A stretch of DNA of 64,000 nucleotides, from NCBI RefSeq assembly GCF_029961765.1, contig NZ_CP124681.1, positions 1,612,001-1,676,000 on the forward strand, written 5' to 3'. Source of the DNA: Nocardioides sp. QY071 (GTDB taxonomy: Bacteria > Actinomycetota > Actinomycetes > Propionibacteriales > Nocardioidaceae). Below, in pieces: positions 33,925-43,337 of the stretch (the first letter of the stretch is position 1; each line of letters begins with the position of its first letter). A program made the translations under genes and the position numbers. A model generated the notes under the pieces. The model was not told the origin of the DNA, searched no databases, and saw nothing but the letters and a program-made list of their open reading frames with translations.

Positions 33925-35490
33925 ATGGCTGAGGAGACCTGGCACGCAGCACGCCTGATCCCCACCTCAGGGATCTCGGGAGCAGAAGAGCAGGAGCGAC
34001 GAGCGACTTCCGCGTTCCTTGCTGTGCTCACAGCAGTGAAGGAGTTCGGCCGCGCCGTCCTCGGGCCGCTCGGAGCACCGGCAGGCAACGTGGAGACCTA
34101 CATCGAGGTCCCTTTCAAACTGGGCGAGAAGGACTGGCGACCTGATGGGCTCATCCGGGTATCACGCGGATCGAAGAGTTGGGTCGCGCTCGTAGAGGTC
34201 AAGACCGGCAAGAACTCGCTGGCGACTGAGCAGTTGGAGGCCTATCTCGACATTGCTCGGGAGCAGGGCTTCGACGCGGTCGTCACGATCTCCAACGAGA
34301 TCCCACCGAGCGCTGACCAACACCCGACCCACGTCGACAAGCGGAAGCTCCGCAAAATCGCCCTGTGCCACCTGTCGTGGGCCGACGTACTCAGCACAGC
34401 CGTGCTCCAGAAGGAGCACCGTGGAGTGTCCGACCCCGACCAGGCTTGGATTCTCGGCGAGCTGATCCGCTACCTGGAGCACCCGAAGTCGGGAGCGCTG
34501 GAGTTCGACGACATGGGATCCGATTGGGTCGGCGTACGCGAGGCCGTCAGCGCAGGCACTCTGCGCGCCACCGACAAGACGATCGCCGATGTGGTCGCCC
34601 GCTTCGACGCCCTTCTTCGTTACGCGTCACTGCACCTAGGCCGGCGACTCGGAACGGACGTGACCTTGCAGTTGAACCGCAAGGAGCGAGCGGAGCCAGC
34701 GCTCCGAGCGCAGGCACTACGAGCACTGCTCGTGGACACCGGCACGCTGAGCGGAAGCATCCGCATCCCCGACACTGTTGCCGACATCAAGATCACCGCC
34801 GACCTGCGGTCGAGCAAGGTCACCTGCGAGCTCGTCGTGGATGCTCCGAAGACTGGCCGCCCGACGACCCGGGTCAACTGGCTCGCACGGCAGTTGAAGG
34901 ATGCCCCCGGCTCGCTCAGGATCGAAGCCTCGGCGCTCAACCAGCGCGGGCCAGGCGCCGCTGAACTGCTCAGCGTCGTCAGAGAGGACCCGGCCCTGCT
35001 CGTGTCCGACCCCACTAGGGAGTTGCGTTCCTTCACGGTCGCGCAGAGCGTTTCGATGGGCACCAAGCGCGGCCGCGGCCGCGGGGCATTCATCGACTCC
35101 GTCATCGACGCTGTGGACAACTTCTACGAGACAGTCGTTCAGAACATCAAGGCATGGTCTGCCGCTCCTCCCAAGTTCCGCGAAGAGGTCGAGCCTCCCA
35201 GGGAGGAGCGCTCGGCCTTGTCTTCGACGGCGCTCTCCTCACAGGACGGCGCTGAGCCTGTCGAGCGACCCGCCCCGACCGTTGTTGAGGAACGGAAGGT
35301 CGGAGATGGCGACGCGTCCGAGCGTCCGGACGATGAGGCCGACTCGTTCTCCGACGATGCTGTCGACCCGGCTCCGCCCCCCGAAGTTGCCGACACCACC
35401 GAATCGAGCGTTGCAGTCGATCGGGAGGACGAGCCGACGCCCTTCGCTCCAGTCAGGATCTACTCGATGCCTGTCTCCGAAGACTCCTGA
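33925..35490 (+). CDS. PD-(D/E)XK nuclease-like protein with acidic disordered tail
   Basis: About 521 residues from the ATG at 33925. Residues 58-110 show a restriction-endonuclease-like core: Glu61, Asp74 in WRPDG, EVK at 91-93, then QLEAY at 103-107, which fits the order D-x(n)-ExK-Q. The middle (about 170-390) is unassigned, and residues beyond 420 are Pro/Glu/Asp-rich and probably disordered. The gene stands alone between terminators at the right end of the element, the usual place for accessory or defence cargo. Function (anti-phage, housekeeping for the element, or other) is unproven. Confidence 0.75.
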   Translation: MAEETWHAARLIPTSGISGAEEQERRATSAFLAVLTAVKEFGRAVLGPLGAPAGNVETYIEVPFKLGEKDWRPDGLIRVSRGSKSWVALVEVKTGKNSLATEQLEAYLDIAREQGFDAVVTISNEIPPSADQHPTHVDKRKLRKIALCHLSWADVLSTAVLQKEHRGVSDPDQAWILGELIRYLEHPKSGALEFDDMGSDWVGVREAVSAGTLRATDKTIADVVARFDALLRYASLHLGRRLGTDVTLQLNRKERAEPALRAQALRALLVDTGTLSGSIRIPDTVADIKITADLRSSKVTCELVVDAPKTGRPTTRVNWLARQLKDAPGSLRIEASALNQRGPGAAELLSVVREDPALLVSDPTRELRSFTVAQSVSMGTKRGRGRGAFIDSVIDAVDNFYETVVQNIKAWSAAPPKFREEVEPPREERSALSSTALSSQDGAEPVERPAPTVVEERKVGDGDASERPDDEADSFSDDAVDPAPPPEVADTTESSVAVDREDEPTPFAPVRIYSMPVSEDS

Positions 35491-35575
35491 CGGACCGATT
35501 CACCGTGAATCGCCTGTGGTGGGCGACGAGCCATGAACCGTCACAAGTCCCCGTGCTGTGGTGGCCGGGGACACG

Positions 35576-35611
35576 CGAACCCCTCCTGGAACGTATGCCG
35601 GGAGGGGTTCG
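35576..35611. terminator. Hairpin between the nuclease-like gene and the target gene
   Basis: CGAACCCCTCC (35576-35586) and its exact complement (35601-35611) enclose 14 bases. It lies between two convergent genes and may serve both; the T-content after it is weak. Confidence 0.7.
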
Positions 35612-35633
35612 TGCTTCGCGGTTGCGATCCGGC

Positions 35634-36506
35634 TCAGTTCCTGACGCTGAGCAGGCGCTCGCACTCTTCGATGAGCCGCTGACGGATGGGCGCGCCTCGC
35701 TCTGCGAACATGCGTTGAGCCTCGGCGTACTCCCGCTTACCCTCCGGAGTTTCAATCCGGATGGGTGACCATTCCTCGCCGCCGAGGTCCAGGCCGGACA
35801 GGTCATACGGTGCTGCCTGCATGTCCATGACCCTGATGTCCCAAGCGAGTTCGAAGGCGTCGGCAACGAGGTCGGACGAGATCATCGGAGACAACCTGAC
35901 TGCAACCTTGCCGTAGAGGTCCATGCCGGCGTGCAGACAGCCGGGCTGCTCGAAGTCGGGGCGGTCGTCGCGGCCCGGGACGAGCGTGTTCAGCGGGCGG
36001 GCCGGGGGAGTGAAGAAGCGGTAGGCGTCGAAGTGCGAGCACGCGATCCGGTGGCCCTCGACGACCTCGTCGGTGCCGGCGGGACCGAGGCGGAGCGGCC
36101 AGTCGGCGTGCCGGGTCTCGTCCTCGGTGAGGCGGTAGACCATGGCCCACTCGTGCAGGCCGAAGCAGCCGAAGTGCGGGGCGCGGCCGGCGGTGGCGGT
36201 GAGCAGCGCGTGAATCGAGGCGACGAGGGGCCGCTGCGCGATGACGTACGACGAAGCGACGCTCACGCCGCCCGCGACCGCGTCGTACCCCTTGAGTCCC
36301 TCCAGCCCGGACCCCGGCGGCGCGACCACCCCGAAGCCCGGGTGCCAGCGGCGCAGCTGGGCGGGCCGGTAGGAGTAGTAGGTGAAGAGGAAGTCGAAGA
36401 CCGGGTGCTTCACCGCCGCCCCGCGGCGGGCGAGGTGCGGGGCGACGTAGCGATCGATGCGGGCGGCGTGGTCCGCAGCCCGCCGACGCCATTCCTCCGC
36501 ATTCAC
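35634..36506 (-). CDS. Integration target gene with element-supplied 3' end; 3-methyladenine-DNA-glycosylase-annotated family
   Basis: About 290 residues. Homologues in actinobacteria are commonly labelled 3-methyladenine DNA glycosylase, though I see no proof of that activity. Conserved landmarks: [45 protein letters not shown]. The part before the attachment core (35913-35924) is native; everything after it comes from the element and reads GKVAVRLSP where the native remnant reads KHAFRLSP. The GTG at 36504-36506 fits a leaderless start after TACGCT; a TTG at 36515 is the alternative. Confidence 0.85.
   Translation of the reverse strand: MNAEEWRRRAADHAARIDRYVAPHLARRGAAVKHPVFDFLFTYYSYRPAQLRRWHPGFGVVAPPGSGLEGLKGYDAVAGGVSVASSYVIAQRPLVASIHALLTATAGRAPHFGCFGLHEWAMVYRLTEDETRHADWPLRLGPAGTDEVVEGHRIACSHFDAYRFFTPPARPLNTLVPGRDDRPDFEQPGCLHAGMDLYGKVAVRLSPMISSDLVADAFELAWDIRVMDMQAAPYDLSGLDLGGEEWSPIRIETPEGKREYAEAQRMFAERGAPIRQRLIEECERLLSVRN
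35900..35924. other. Right attachment site (attR)
   Basis: Core GTAGAGGTCCAT at 35913-35924, with CTGCAA (35900-35905) as the left arm of the reconstructed attP. Confidence 0.75.
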
Positions 36507-36538
36507 GACGACCAAGCGTAGGTCGATAGGCTCACCGG

Positions 36539-37351
36539 GTGCGCATCGTCAGATTCACGACAGGCGAGGAGCCGTCGTACGGCGTCCTGACCGGCGACCT
36601 CGACGAGTACGGCCAGCCCGGGGACGACGCGGTGATCGTCGGTCTCGTCGGCGACCCGCTGTACCAGGGGATCAAGCTGCTCGAGAAGGAGTACCGGCTC
36701 GAGGACGTGCGCCTCCTGGCGCCGGTCCTGCCGCGCAGCAAGGTCGTCGGGATCGGCCGCAACTACGCGGCCCACGCGGCCGAGCTCGGCAACGACGTGC
36801 CTTCGGAGCCCTTGATGTTCCTCAAGCCGAACACCAGTGTGATCGGCCCGGGCGACGCGATCCTCTACCCGCGCCAGACCCAGGACCTGCACTACGAGGG
36901 CGAGCTCGCCGTGGTCATCGGCCGCATCTGCCGCGACGTGCCGGCCGACCAGGCCACGGACGTCATCCACGGCTACACGCTCGCCAACGACGTGACCGCC
37001 CGCGACCTGCAGCGCTCCGACGGGCAGTTCACCCGCGCCAAGGGCTTCGACACGTTCTGCCCGCTGGGGCCGTGGATCGAGACCGACCTCGACCCCCACG
37101 ACTTCAGCGAGGGGCGGCGGGTCCAGACCTTCCTCAACGGCGACGTCGTCCAGGACGGTACGACGGCCGACATGGTCTTCGACGTGCCTGCGCTGATCGC
37201 CCACGTCTCCAGCGTGATGACCCTGCTGCCCGGCGACGTCATCCTCACCGGCACCCCCGAGGGTGTCGGGCCCATGCAGGTCGGCGACGAGGTGGAGATC
37301 TCGATCGACGGCCTCGGAACCCTCACGAACAAGGTGGAAGCACGATCATGA
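36539..37351 (+). CDS. Fumarylacetoacetate hydrolase family protein
   Basis: 270 residues. Metal-binding FAH-fold enzyme: [30 protein letters not shown], the acidic metal ligands in [10 protein letters not shown], and [15 protein letters not shown]. Relatives hydrolyse acylpyruvates or decarboxylate oxaloacetate. The GTG at 36539 follows a TAGGCT box by seven bases and probably begins a leaderless message. It overlaps gltX as ATGA, a common actinobacterial pairing. Confidence 0.92.
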   Translation: MRIVRFTTGEEPSYGVLTGDLDEYGQPGDDAVIVGLVGDPLYQGIKLLEKEYRLEDVRLLAPVLPRSKVVGIGRNYAAHAAELGNDVPSEPLMFLKPNTSVIGPGDAILYPRQTQDLHYEGELAVVIGRICRDVPADQATDVIHGYTLANDVTARDLQRSDGQFTRAKGFDTFCPLGPWIETDLDPHDFSEGRRVQTFLNGDVVQDGTTADMVFDVPALIAHVSSVMTLLPGDVILTGTPEGVGPMQVGDEVEISIDGLGTLTNKVEARS

Positions 37352-38811
37352 GCAACGTACGAGTCCGGATGGCGCCGTCCCCGACGGGCAGCCCCCACGT
37401 CGGCATGATCCGCACCGCCCTGTTCAACTGGGCGTTCGCGCGCCACCACGGCGGCACCTTCGTGTTCCGCATCGAGGACACCGACAAGGAGCGCAGCACC
37501 GACGAGTCGCTCGACTCGATCCTCGACCTGATGCGCTGGCTGGGCCTCGACTGGGACGAGGGCCCGGGCGTGGGCGGCCCGTTCGCGCCGTACAAGCAGA
37601 GCGAGCGCGGCGACCTGTACGCCGACGCGCTGGCCCGGCTCAAGGACAGCAGCTTCACCTACGACTGCTACTGCACCAACGAGGAGGCCGCCGCGCGCCG
37701 CAAGGCCGCCGGCTCCAAGGTGCAGGGGTACGACGGCTTCTGCCGCGAGCTGAGCGCCGAGCAGGTGGCGGCGTTCGAGGCCGAGGGCCGCAATCCGGTC
37801 GTGCGCTTCCGGATGCCCGACGGCTCGATCACGTGGAAGGACCTGGTCCGCGGCGAGGTCACCTTCGAGACGGAGTTCGTGCCGGACTTCGCGCTGTGTC
37901 GCGCCAACGGCGACCCGCTCTACACGCTGGTCAACCCGGTCGACGACGCGCTGATGGAGATCACCCACGTGCTCCGCGGCGAGGACCTCCTGTCGAGCAC
38001 CCCGCGCCAGATCGCCCTCTACGAGGCGCTCAAGGAGGTCGGCATCGCCAAGGCGACGCCGGAGTTCGGCCACCTGCCCTATGTCATGGGCGAGGGCAAC
38101 AAGAAGCTCTCCAAGCGCGACCCCGAGGCGCACGCGCTGGCCTATCGCGACCAGGGCTACCTGCCCGAGGGGCTGCTCAACTACCTCGCCCTGCTGGGCT
38201 GGGCGATCGCGGCCGACCGCGACATCTTCAGCCTCGAGGAGATGGTCGAGGCGTTCGACATCACTGACGTCGTCGCCAACCCGGCGCGCTTCGACCTGAA
38301 GAAGTGCGACGCCATCAACACCGCCCACATGCGGCTGCTGTCGACCGACGAGATCACCCACCGGGTGCTGCCGTTCCTCAAGCGCGACGGTGTCGTCAGC
38401 GACCCGGTCACCGACGCCGACGCCCAGCTGCTCGAGCTCGCGATGCCGTTGGTCGCCGAGCGGATCAACAAGCTCGCCGAGGCCAGCTCGATGCTGGGCT
38501 TCCTCTTCGTCTCCGAGGACGCCTTCGAGGTCGACCCCGACGACGCGGCCAAGCAGATCGGGGAGGCCGGCATCCCGGTCCTGCAGGCGTCGTACGACGC
38601 CCTCACGGCGCTCCCGACCTGGTCGACCGACGCGATCCAGACCGCCCTGCAGGGCGCCCTGGTCGACGGGCTCGGCCTCAAGCCGCGCAACGCGTTCGGC
38701 CCGGTCCGCGTCGCCGTCACCGGCCGCCGGATCTCGCCGCCGCTCTTCGAGTCGATGGAGCTCCTCGGCCGCGACCGCAGCCTCGGGCGGTTGCAGCGTG
38801 CCCTCGGCTGA
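37348..38811 (+). CDS. gltX: Glutamyl-tRNA synthetase
   Basis: Class I aminoacyl-tRNA synthetase, about 487 residues, charging tRNA-Glu. The HIGH-type motif is [10 protein letters not shown], the KMSKS-type motif is KKLSKRD, and [11 protein letters not shown] is the Glu-binding region. ATG at 37348 overlaps the FAH stop. A cognate tRNA-Glu gene lies 1.2 kb downstream. Whether it is discriminating cannot be judged; in many actinobacteria it also mischarges tRNA-Gln for GatCAB. Confidence 0.96.
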   Translation: MSNVRVRMAPSPTGSPHVGMIRTALFNWAFARHHGGTFVFRIEDTDKERSTDESLDSILDLMRWLGLDWDEGPGVGGPFAPYKQSERGDLYADALARLKDSSFTYDCYCTNEEAAARRKAAGSKVQGYDGFCRELSAEQVAAFEAEGRNPVVRFRMPDGSITWKDLVRGEVTFETEFVPDFALCRANGDPLYTLVNPVDDALMEITHVLRGEDLLSSTPRQIALYEALKEVGIAKATPEFGHLPYVMGEGNKKLSKRDPEAHALAYRDQGYLPEGLLNYLALLGWAIAADRDIFSLEEMVEAFDITDVVANPARFDLKKCDAINTAHMRLLSTDEITHRVLPFLKRDGVVSDPVTDADAQLLELAMPLVAERINKLAEASSMLGFLFVSEDAFEVDPDDAAKQIGEAGIPVLQASYDALTALPTWSTDAIQTALQGALVDGLGLKPRNAFGPVRVAVTGRRISPPLFESMELLGRDRSLGRLQRALG

Positions 38812-39778
38812 CCCAGCCGGACTGAGGTACGACGAGCTCCAGCGGCGCGGTCCGGCGGGCGCCTGGCGCCCGCTGGCGGGGATCCCGCTGCTGCTGGTGA
38901 TCTTCTTCGCCGGCCAGCTCGTACTGAGCATCGTGGTCACGCTGGTGCTCGTCGCCGGTGGGGACAGCTCCAGCGAGGCCGTCGACAAGCTCTCGGGCGA
39001 CGTGGTGACGCCGTCCTTCCTGGCGCTGGTCAACCTGGGCTGGGCCGCCGCGATCCCCGCGGTCTGGCTGGTCGCCCGGCTGCTGCACGGGCAGACCCCG
39101 GGCTGGGTCACCTCGGTGGCGGGCGCCCTGCGCTGGCGCTGGTTCGCGGTCTGCCTCGGCCTCGCCGTGCTCGCTCTCGGCCTCACCCTGGTCGCGTCCG
39201 GCGTACTGCCCGACCAGGGTGCCGGCTCGCTCGACACCAGCGGCGGTGCGAACCCGTGGACCTCGACCGTGCGCGACTTCCTGCTGGTGATCGTGCTGCT
39301 GACGCCCTTGCAGGCCGCGGGGGAGGAGTACGTGTTCCGCGGCTACCTCGCGCAGGCCTTCGGCGGGCTCGCCGCCCGCGCGGGGTCACGCGGCGGCGCG
39401 GCGGTCGCGGTCGTCGTACCCGCGCTCTTGTTCGCGCTCGCCCACGGCCTCGGCCAGGACGTGCCGATCTTCTTCGACCGGTTCGCGTTCGGCCTGGTCG
39501 CGGGGCTGCTCGTCATCCTCACCGGCGGTCTCGAGGCGGGCATCGCGATGCACGTGCTCAACAACTTCCTGGCCTTCGGGCTGGCGCTCGCGTTCAGCGA
39601 CATGACCGAGGCGCTCAACCCCACCGGTGGCAGCTGGTGGTCGATCCCGGTGACCCTCGTCCAGTCCGTCGGCTACCTGCTGCTGGCCGTCTGGGCGGCC
39701 CGCCGGCTCGGGGTCCAGGCCCGCACCGGGACGTCGGGAGGCGGGGCCATTTTGGAGGCCGAGCCGGCCGACGGGTAA
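38798..39778 (+). CDS. CPBP-family intramembrane metalloprotease
   Basis: About 326 residues, multi-spanning membrane protein. The three zinc-ligand motifs are present: GEEYVFRG (EExxxR), FALAHGLG (FxxxH) and HVLNN (HxxxN). Members cleave prenylated or signal-derived peptides or act in bacteriocin immunity; the role here is unknown. The GTG at 38798 overlaps the gltX end by 14 bases, so it is in the same operon. Confidence 0.87.
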   Translation: MPSADPAGLRYDELQRRGPAGAWRPLAGIPLLLVIFFAGQLVLSIVVTLVLVAGGDSSSEAVDKLSGDVVTPSFLALVNLGWAAAIPAVWLVARLLHGQTPGWVTSVAGALRWRWFAVCLGLAVLALGLTLVASGVLPDQGAGSLDTSGGANPWTSTVRDFLLVIVLLTPLQAAGEEYVFRGYLAQAFGGLAARAGSRGGAAVAVVVPALLFALAHGLGQDVPIFFDRFAFGLVAGLLVILTGGLEAGIAMHVLNNFLAFGLALAFSDMTEALNPTGGSWWSIPVTLVQSVGYLLLAVWAARRLGVQARTGTSGGGAILEAEPADG

Positions 39779-39821
39779 GGTAGGTCTCCGGTTCGCCGGC
39801 CTCGGCCGGGGATCGAAACCA

Positions 39822-39893
39822 TGGGATATGGTGTAATTGGCAACACAGCTGATTCTGGTTCAGTCGTTCTAGGTTCGAGTCCTAGTATCCCAG
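39822..39893 (+). tRNA. tRNA-Gln (CTG)
   Basis: 72 bases; acceptor TGGGATA pairs with TATCCCA, anticodon loop TTCTGGT gives CTG, T-arm CTAGGTTCGAGTCCTAG. CCA is not encoded. Confidence 0.95.
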
Positions 39894-39997
39894 CGAGGCT
39901 CTCGCGAGAGACAGGTCACGCAGTCACGATTTGGCTGGTCAGGCCAAGAATCGCTAGAGTTCACGCCGTTGTCACGGAGCGATCCGGACAGCAAATG

Positions 39998-40070
39998 CCC
40001 CCGTTGTGTAGCGGCCTAGCACGCCTGCCTCTCACGTAGGTAGCGCCGGTTCGAATCCGGTCGGGGGTAC
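39998..40070 (+). tRNA. tRNA-Glu (CTC)
   Basis: 73 bases; acceptor GCCCCCG pairs with CGGGGGT, anticodon loop CTCTCAC gives CTC, T-arm GCCGGTTCGAATCCGGT. CCA is not encoded. Confidence 0.95.
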
Positions 40071-40076
40071 AGCTTC

Positions 40077-40116
40077 GGGCCCGGTCCACCAGGACCGGGC
40101 CCGACTGCATTTCTGC
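40077..40116 (+). terminator. Terminator after tRNA-Glu
   Basis: A perfect 12-bp stem (40077-40088 with 40093-40104) and 4-base loop begin seven bases after the tRNA; a short T-rich stretch follows. Confidence 0.85.
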
Positions 40117-40128
40117 GAGGATGCCGCG

Positions 40129-40704
40129 GTGAGCTACGACATCACGCTGGCCGCCCGGGCGCCCGGCCAGGACTGGGACGACGTCCTCGACGCGCTCGAG
40201 CAGTCCGCGCTCGACGACGACGTGCTCCCGGCCGAGCGCCGGGCCGAGCTGGTCGCCGTACTGGACCGGATCGAGGGGCGCCTCGACGGCCTGCTCGGCG
40301 GTTGGAGCCGGTTCACGCCGACCGATGACGGCACCCTGGCCGGCGAGCTCAGCTCCGCCGAGGGTGGGGTCCAGGTCAGCCTGCACGACGACAGCGCGTT
40401 CGTGACCTACCCCTACTGGGAGCAGCAGGACCCCGCGGCCTTCCACGCCGCGGTCGCCGAGGTCGTGCGGGTCGTCGCCGACCAGACCGGGTACGACGCC
40501 TACGACCCCCAGCGGGGCGACAGCTTCGACGGCACCTTCGACGACGGCTCCGGGCTCGACGTCGTCCGGCGGATCAACGCCGGCGAGGACCTGGTGGCGG
40601 CGTCGCCGGCGAGCGAGGACCTGCCGCCCAGGACCGGTCGGGCGATCGCGATCGGCTTCGTCGTGGCCGTGGTGATCCTCGTGCTGGTCCTGCTCGTGAG
40701 CTGA
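40129..40704 (+). CDS. Hypothetical tail-anchored membrane protein
   Basis: 191 residues from the GTG at 40129 (MSYDITLAARAPGQDWDD). An acidic soluble domain is followed by one C-terminal hydrophobic helix (AIAIGFVVAVVILVLVLLVS) that ends the protein, so it is probably anchored with its body in the cytoplasm. Family not recognised. It converges with the 146-residue protein with two bases between stops. Confidence 0.75.
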   Translation: MSYDITLAARAPGQDWDDVLDALEQSALDDDVLPAERRAELVAVLDRIEGRLDGLLGGWSRFTPTDDGTLAGELSSAEGGVQVSLHDDSAFVTYPYWEQQDPAAFHAAVAEVVRVVADQTGYDAYDPQRGDSFDGTFDDGSGLDVVRRINAGEDLVAASPASEDLPPRTGRAIAIGFVVAVVILVLVLLVS

Positions 40705-40705
40705 C

Positions 40706-41146
40706 TCAGTCGCCCTTGGCCGCGGCCTTCTTGGCCGCCCGCGTCTTCGGCGGCGTCGGCTCGGTGCCGACGATCGCGAAGACCGGCGCGGTCACCTTCT
40801 CCAGCGCCGCGACCGCCTCCGCATGCCGCTCGGCGAGCTTGGCCACGACGCCGGCGAGCTCGGCCTGTGCCTCGGCGAGCGTGTGGACCGTGTCGGCGAG
40901 CTCGCGCTGGCGGACGATGAAGTCCTGCAGCGGCTGCGCGGTCGAGCTCGCCAAGCTGGTGACGGCGCCGGCCATCCCGGCCACGGCGCCCGCGAGGTCG
41001 CCGACCTGACGGGCGAGCTCGTCGGGCTGCGTGACACCTGTGACCGCGGTGTCACGCACGCCCTTGAGGACGTCGGAGGTGAGCCTGAGGGCGATCTGCT
41101 GGGACTTGATCAGCAGGTCGAGGGGATTGATCGGAGCGTCCGCCAT
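40706..41146 (-). CDS. Small helical, phasin-like protein with Lys/Ala tail
   Basis: 146 residues, almost entirely helical with heptad-like Ala/Leu spacing (residues 40-115) and a basic end (RAAKKAAAKGD). This resembles phasins and granule- or DNA-associated proteins of actinobacteria, but no polyhydroxyalkanoate gene is nearby, so the function is open. It diverges from the DNA-repair operon. Confidence 0.7.
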   Translation of the reverse strand: MADAPINPLDLLIKSQQIALRLTSDVLKGVRDTAVTGVTQPDELARQVGDLAGAVAGMAGAVTSLASSTAQPLQDFIVRQRELADTVHTLAEAQAELAGVVAKLAERHAEAVAALEKVTAPVFAIVGTEPTPPKTRAAKKAAAKGD

Positions 41147-41229
41147 GGGAGCAGCGTGGCAGAACCGGCCCGCCCAGGGGCACCGTCATGTCCGATTTCC
41201 GCGAGAGACTGTCGGTGGCGGGCGGCAGG

Positions 41230-42729
41230 ATGGACGACATGGAGAGCACAGTGACCACGCCGGAGCAGCTCGACTTCGAGCGCTGCTACACGGCCGTGCA
41301 GTCGCGCGACCGCCGGTTCGACGGTGTCTTCTACACCGCGGTCCGCTCGACCGGCATCTACTGCCGGCCGTCCTGCCCGGCCCGCACGCCCGCGTCCCGC
41401 AACGTCTCGTTCCACCGCACCGCCGCGGCCGCGCAGGCTGCGGGCTACCGCGCCTGCAAGCGCTGCCTGCCCGACGCGACACCCGGGAGCCCGGACTGGG
41501 ACGTCGCGGCCACCGTCGCCGGCCGGGCGATGCGGCTGATCGCCGACGGCGTCGTCGACCGCGACGGCGTCGAGGGGCTGGCGGCGCGCCTCGGGTACAC
41601 CTCGCGTCACCTCTCCCGACTGCTGACCAGCGAGCTCGGCGCCGGACCCCTCGCGCTCGCGCGCACCCAGCGCGCCCAGACCGCCCGCGCGCTGGTCGAG
41701 AGCACGACGCTGAGCCTCGCCGACGTCGCCTTCGCCGCGGGCTTCTCGAGCGTGCGTCAGTTCAACGAGACGATGCTCGAGGTGTACGACGCCACGCCGA
41801 GCCACTTGCGCGGCCGGCGATCGCCCGCCGGCGGCCAGGTCCCGGGCGCCATCGACCTGCGGATCGCCGTGCGTACACCGTTCCGCGGCTCCGCACTGCT
41901 CCGGTTCCTCGCCGACCGGTCAGTGCCCGGCGTCGAGGTCGCCGAGGTGCGCGAGGACGGCAGCGGCAGCTACGCCCGCACGCTCGACCTGCCCCACGGG
42001 CCCGGCGTGGCGCGGGTCGAGCTCGCCGACCTCGACGGTGCCGGGTCGTCGTACCTGCCGCTGCGGCTGGTCCTCGACGATCTGCGCGACACGACGGCCG
42101 CGCTGGCGAGGATGCGGGCGCTGCTGGACGCCGATGCCGACCCGGTGGCCGTCGATGCCCATCTGGCCGACGATCCCGTGCTGGCGCCGCTGGTCGCCGC
42201 CCGTCCCGGTCTGCGTGTGCCGGGCCATGTCGACGGAGCCGAGGTCGCGGTGCGCGCGGTCCTGGGCCAGCAGGTCACCGTCGTCGCCGCCCGCACCGCC
42301 GCCGCCCGCCTCGTCGCCGCCCACGGACGCCCGGTCGAGGCCGGGATCCCCGGACTGACGCACCTGTTCCCCGACGCGGCCACGGTGGCGGCGCTCCCAC
42401 CCGAGGAGTTCCGGATGCCCCGTGCCCGCGGGCGTGCGCTCGTCGGGCTGTGCGGGGCGATCGCGTCGGGCGAGGTCGTGCTCGACCGCGGCCCGGACCG
42501 CGGCGACGTACGCCGCACGCTCCTCGCGCTTCCCGGCATCGGCCCCTGGACGGCTGACTACATCGCCCTGCGCGCACTCGGCCACCCCGACGTGTGGCTG
42601 CCGACCGACGTGGGCGTGCGCAACGCGCTCGCCCGCCAGCCCGCCGCCGACACCGACATCACCCCCGAGGGATGGGCGCCCTGGCGCTCCTACGCCCTCC
42701 TGCACCTGTGGACCTCGCTGGAAGGATGA
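41230..42729 (+). CDS. Ada-like regulator fused to AlkA (3-methyladenine DNA glycosylase II)
   Basis: About 499 residues in three parts. First a zinc-bound Ada domain with the methyl-acceptor cysteine region STGIYCRPSCPARTP and ACKRCLP; then an AraC-type helix-turn-helix (YTSRHLSRLL, SLADVAFAAGFSSVRQFNE); then an AlkA glycosylase domain with the HhH-GPD region LLALPGIGPWTADYIALRAL and its catalytic Asp in WLPTDVG. It senses methylphosphotriesters, activates repair genes and excises alkylated bases. The ATG could be 41230, 41239 or 41188. It overlaps ogt as ATGA. Confidence 0.93.
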   Translation: MDDMESTVTTPEQLDFERCYTAVQSRDRRFDGVFYTAVRSTGIYCRPSCPARTPASRNVSFHRTAAAAQAAGYRACKRCLPDATPGSPDWDVAATVAGRAMRLIADGVVDRDGVEGLAARLGYTSRHLSRLLTSELGAGPLALARTQRAQTARALVESTTLSLADVAFAAGFSSVRQFNETMLEVYDATPSHLRGRRSPAGGQVPGAIDLRIAVRTPFRGSALLRFLADRSVPGVEVAEVREDGSGSYARTLDLPHGPGVARVELADLDGAGSSYLPLRLVLDDLRDTTAALARMRALLDADADPVAVDAHLADDPVLAPLVAARPGLRVPGHVDGAEVAVRAVLGQQVTVVAARTAAARLVAAHGRPVEAGIPGLTHLFPDAATVAALPPEEFRMPRARGRALVGLCGAIASGEVVLDRGPDRGDVRRTLLALPGIGPWTADYIALRALGHPDVWLPTDVGVRNALARQPAADTDITPEGWAPWRSYALLHLWTSLEG

Positions 42730-43223
42730 GCACTGCCATGTGGACCGTCATCGAATCGCCCATCGGCCCCCTGCGCCTCGTCGAACAGGGTGGCGCGATC
42801 ACCGCGATCGAGTTCTCGCCGTTCCGCGACGGCGTCCGCCCCCTCGGCGCCGAGGGTGCCGACCACCCGGTGCTGGTGGCCGCCGCGCGGCAGCTCGACG
42901 AGTACTTCGCCGGCGACCGCACCGAGTTCGACCTGCCACTCGCGCCCGCGGGCAGCGCGTGGCAGCGCTCCGTGTGGGCACAGCTGCTCGGCATCGGGTA
43001 CGGCGAGACCGCGTCGTACGGTGAGATCGCGGCACGTCTCGGCAAGACCAATGCCGCCTCCCGTGCCGTCGGCACCGCCAACGGAGCGAACCCGATCCCG
43101 ATCGTGATCCCGTGCCACCGGGTGATCGGCGCCAACGGGACCCTCACGGGTTACGCCGGGGGACTGGAGCGCAAGCAGCTCCTGCTCGACCTCGAGCGCG
43201 ACGAGGATGCCGCCCTGTTCTAG
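42726..43223 (+). CDS. ogt: Methylated-DNA--protein-cysteine methyltransferase
   Basis: About 165 residues. The suicide enzyme takes the methyl group from O6-methylguanine onto the cysteine of PCHRV; upstream lie SVWAQLLGIGYGETASYGEIA and NGANPIPIVI. The ATG overlaps the Ada-AlkA stop, so both are induced together. An unusual pair of palindromes follows. Confidence 0.95.
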   Translation: MSTAMWTVIESPIGPLRLVEQGGAITAIEFSPFRDGVRPLGAEGADHPVLVAAARQLDEYFAGDRTEFDLPLAPAGSAWQRSVWAQLLGIGYGETASYGEIAARLGKTNAASRAVGTANGANPIPIVIPCHRVIGANGTLTGYAGGLERKQLLLDLERDEDAALF

Positions 43224-43236
43224 CGGGAGCGGCGCG

Positions 43237-43266
43237 CCAGTTTCACCGGCCGGCCGGTGAAACTGG
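43237..43266. repeat. Perfect 30-nt palindrome
   Basis: The half-site CCAGTTTCACCGGCC (43237-43251) is followed directly by its complement, with no loop. It sits 13 bases after ogt, in the gap between convergent genes. Confidence 0.9.
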
Positions 43267-43270
43267 TGCT

Positions 43271-43294
43271 TGGACGAGGAAGCTTCCTCGTCCA
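43271..43294. repeat. Perfect 24-nt palindrome
   Basis: The half-site TGGACGAGGAAG (43271-43282) is followed directly by its complement, four bases after the 30-nt palindrome. Either can form a stem terminating ogt or the convergent IclR gene. Confidence 0.9.
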
Positions 43295-43337
43295 GGCGCG
43301 AGTTTCGTCGTCCTGGCCGATGCTCCTGGGGCTGGAG

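Larger units (their letters stand above)
28766..35924. mobile_element. Integrated element of about 7.2 kb with serine recombinase and TerS-like gene (putative phage satellite)
   Basis: Bounded by the 12-bp direct repeat GTAGAGGTCCAT at 28766-28777 and 35913-35924. The repeat is the MDLY codons of the target gene, interrupted at the left and repaired at the right by element DNA. Contents: large serine recombinase, unknown 313-residue protein, a minus-strand group with an RHH protein, zinc-ribbon frame, two small genes ending in a small-terminase-like protein, and a PD-(D/E)XK protein. No capsid, portal, large terminase, tail or conjugation gene is seen. Base use is visibly less GC-rich than the flanks. 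Confidence 0.85.

Noticed and set aside
28766-35924. Complete prophage or integrative conjugative element
   Set aside because: About 7.2 kb without structural, lysis, large-terminase, relaxase or FtsK/VirB genes.
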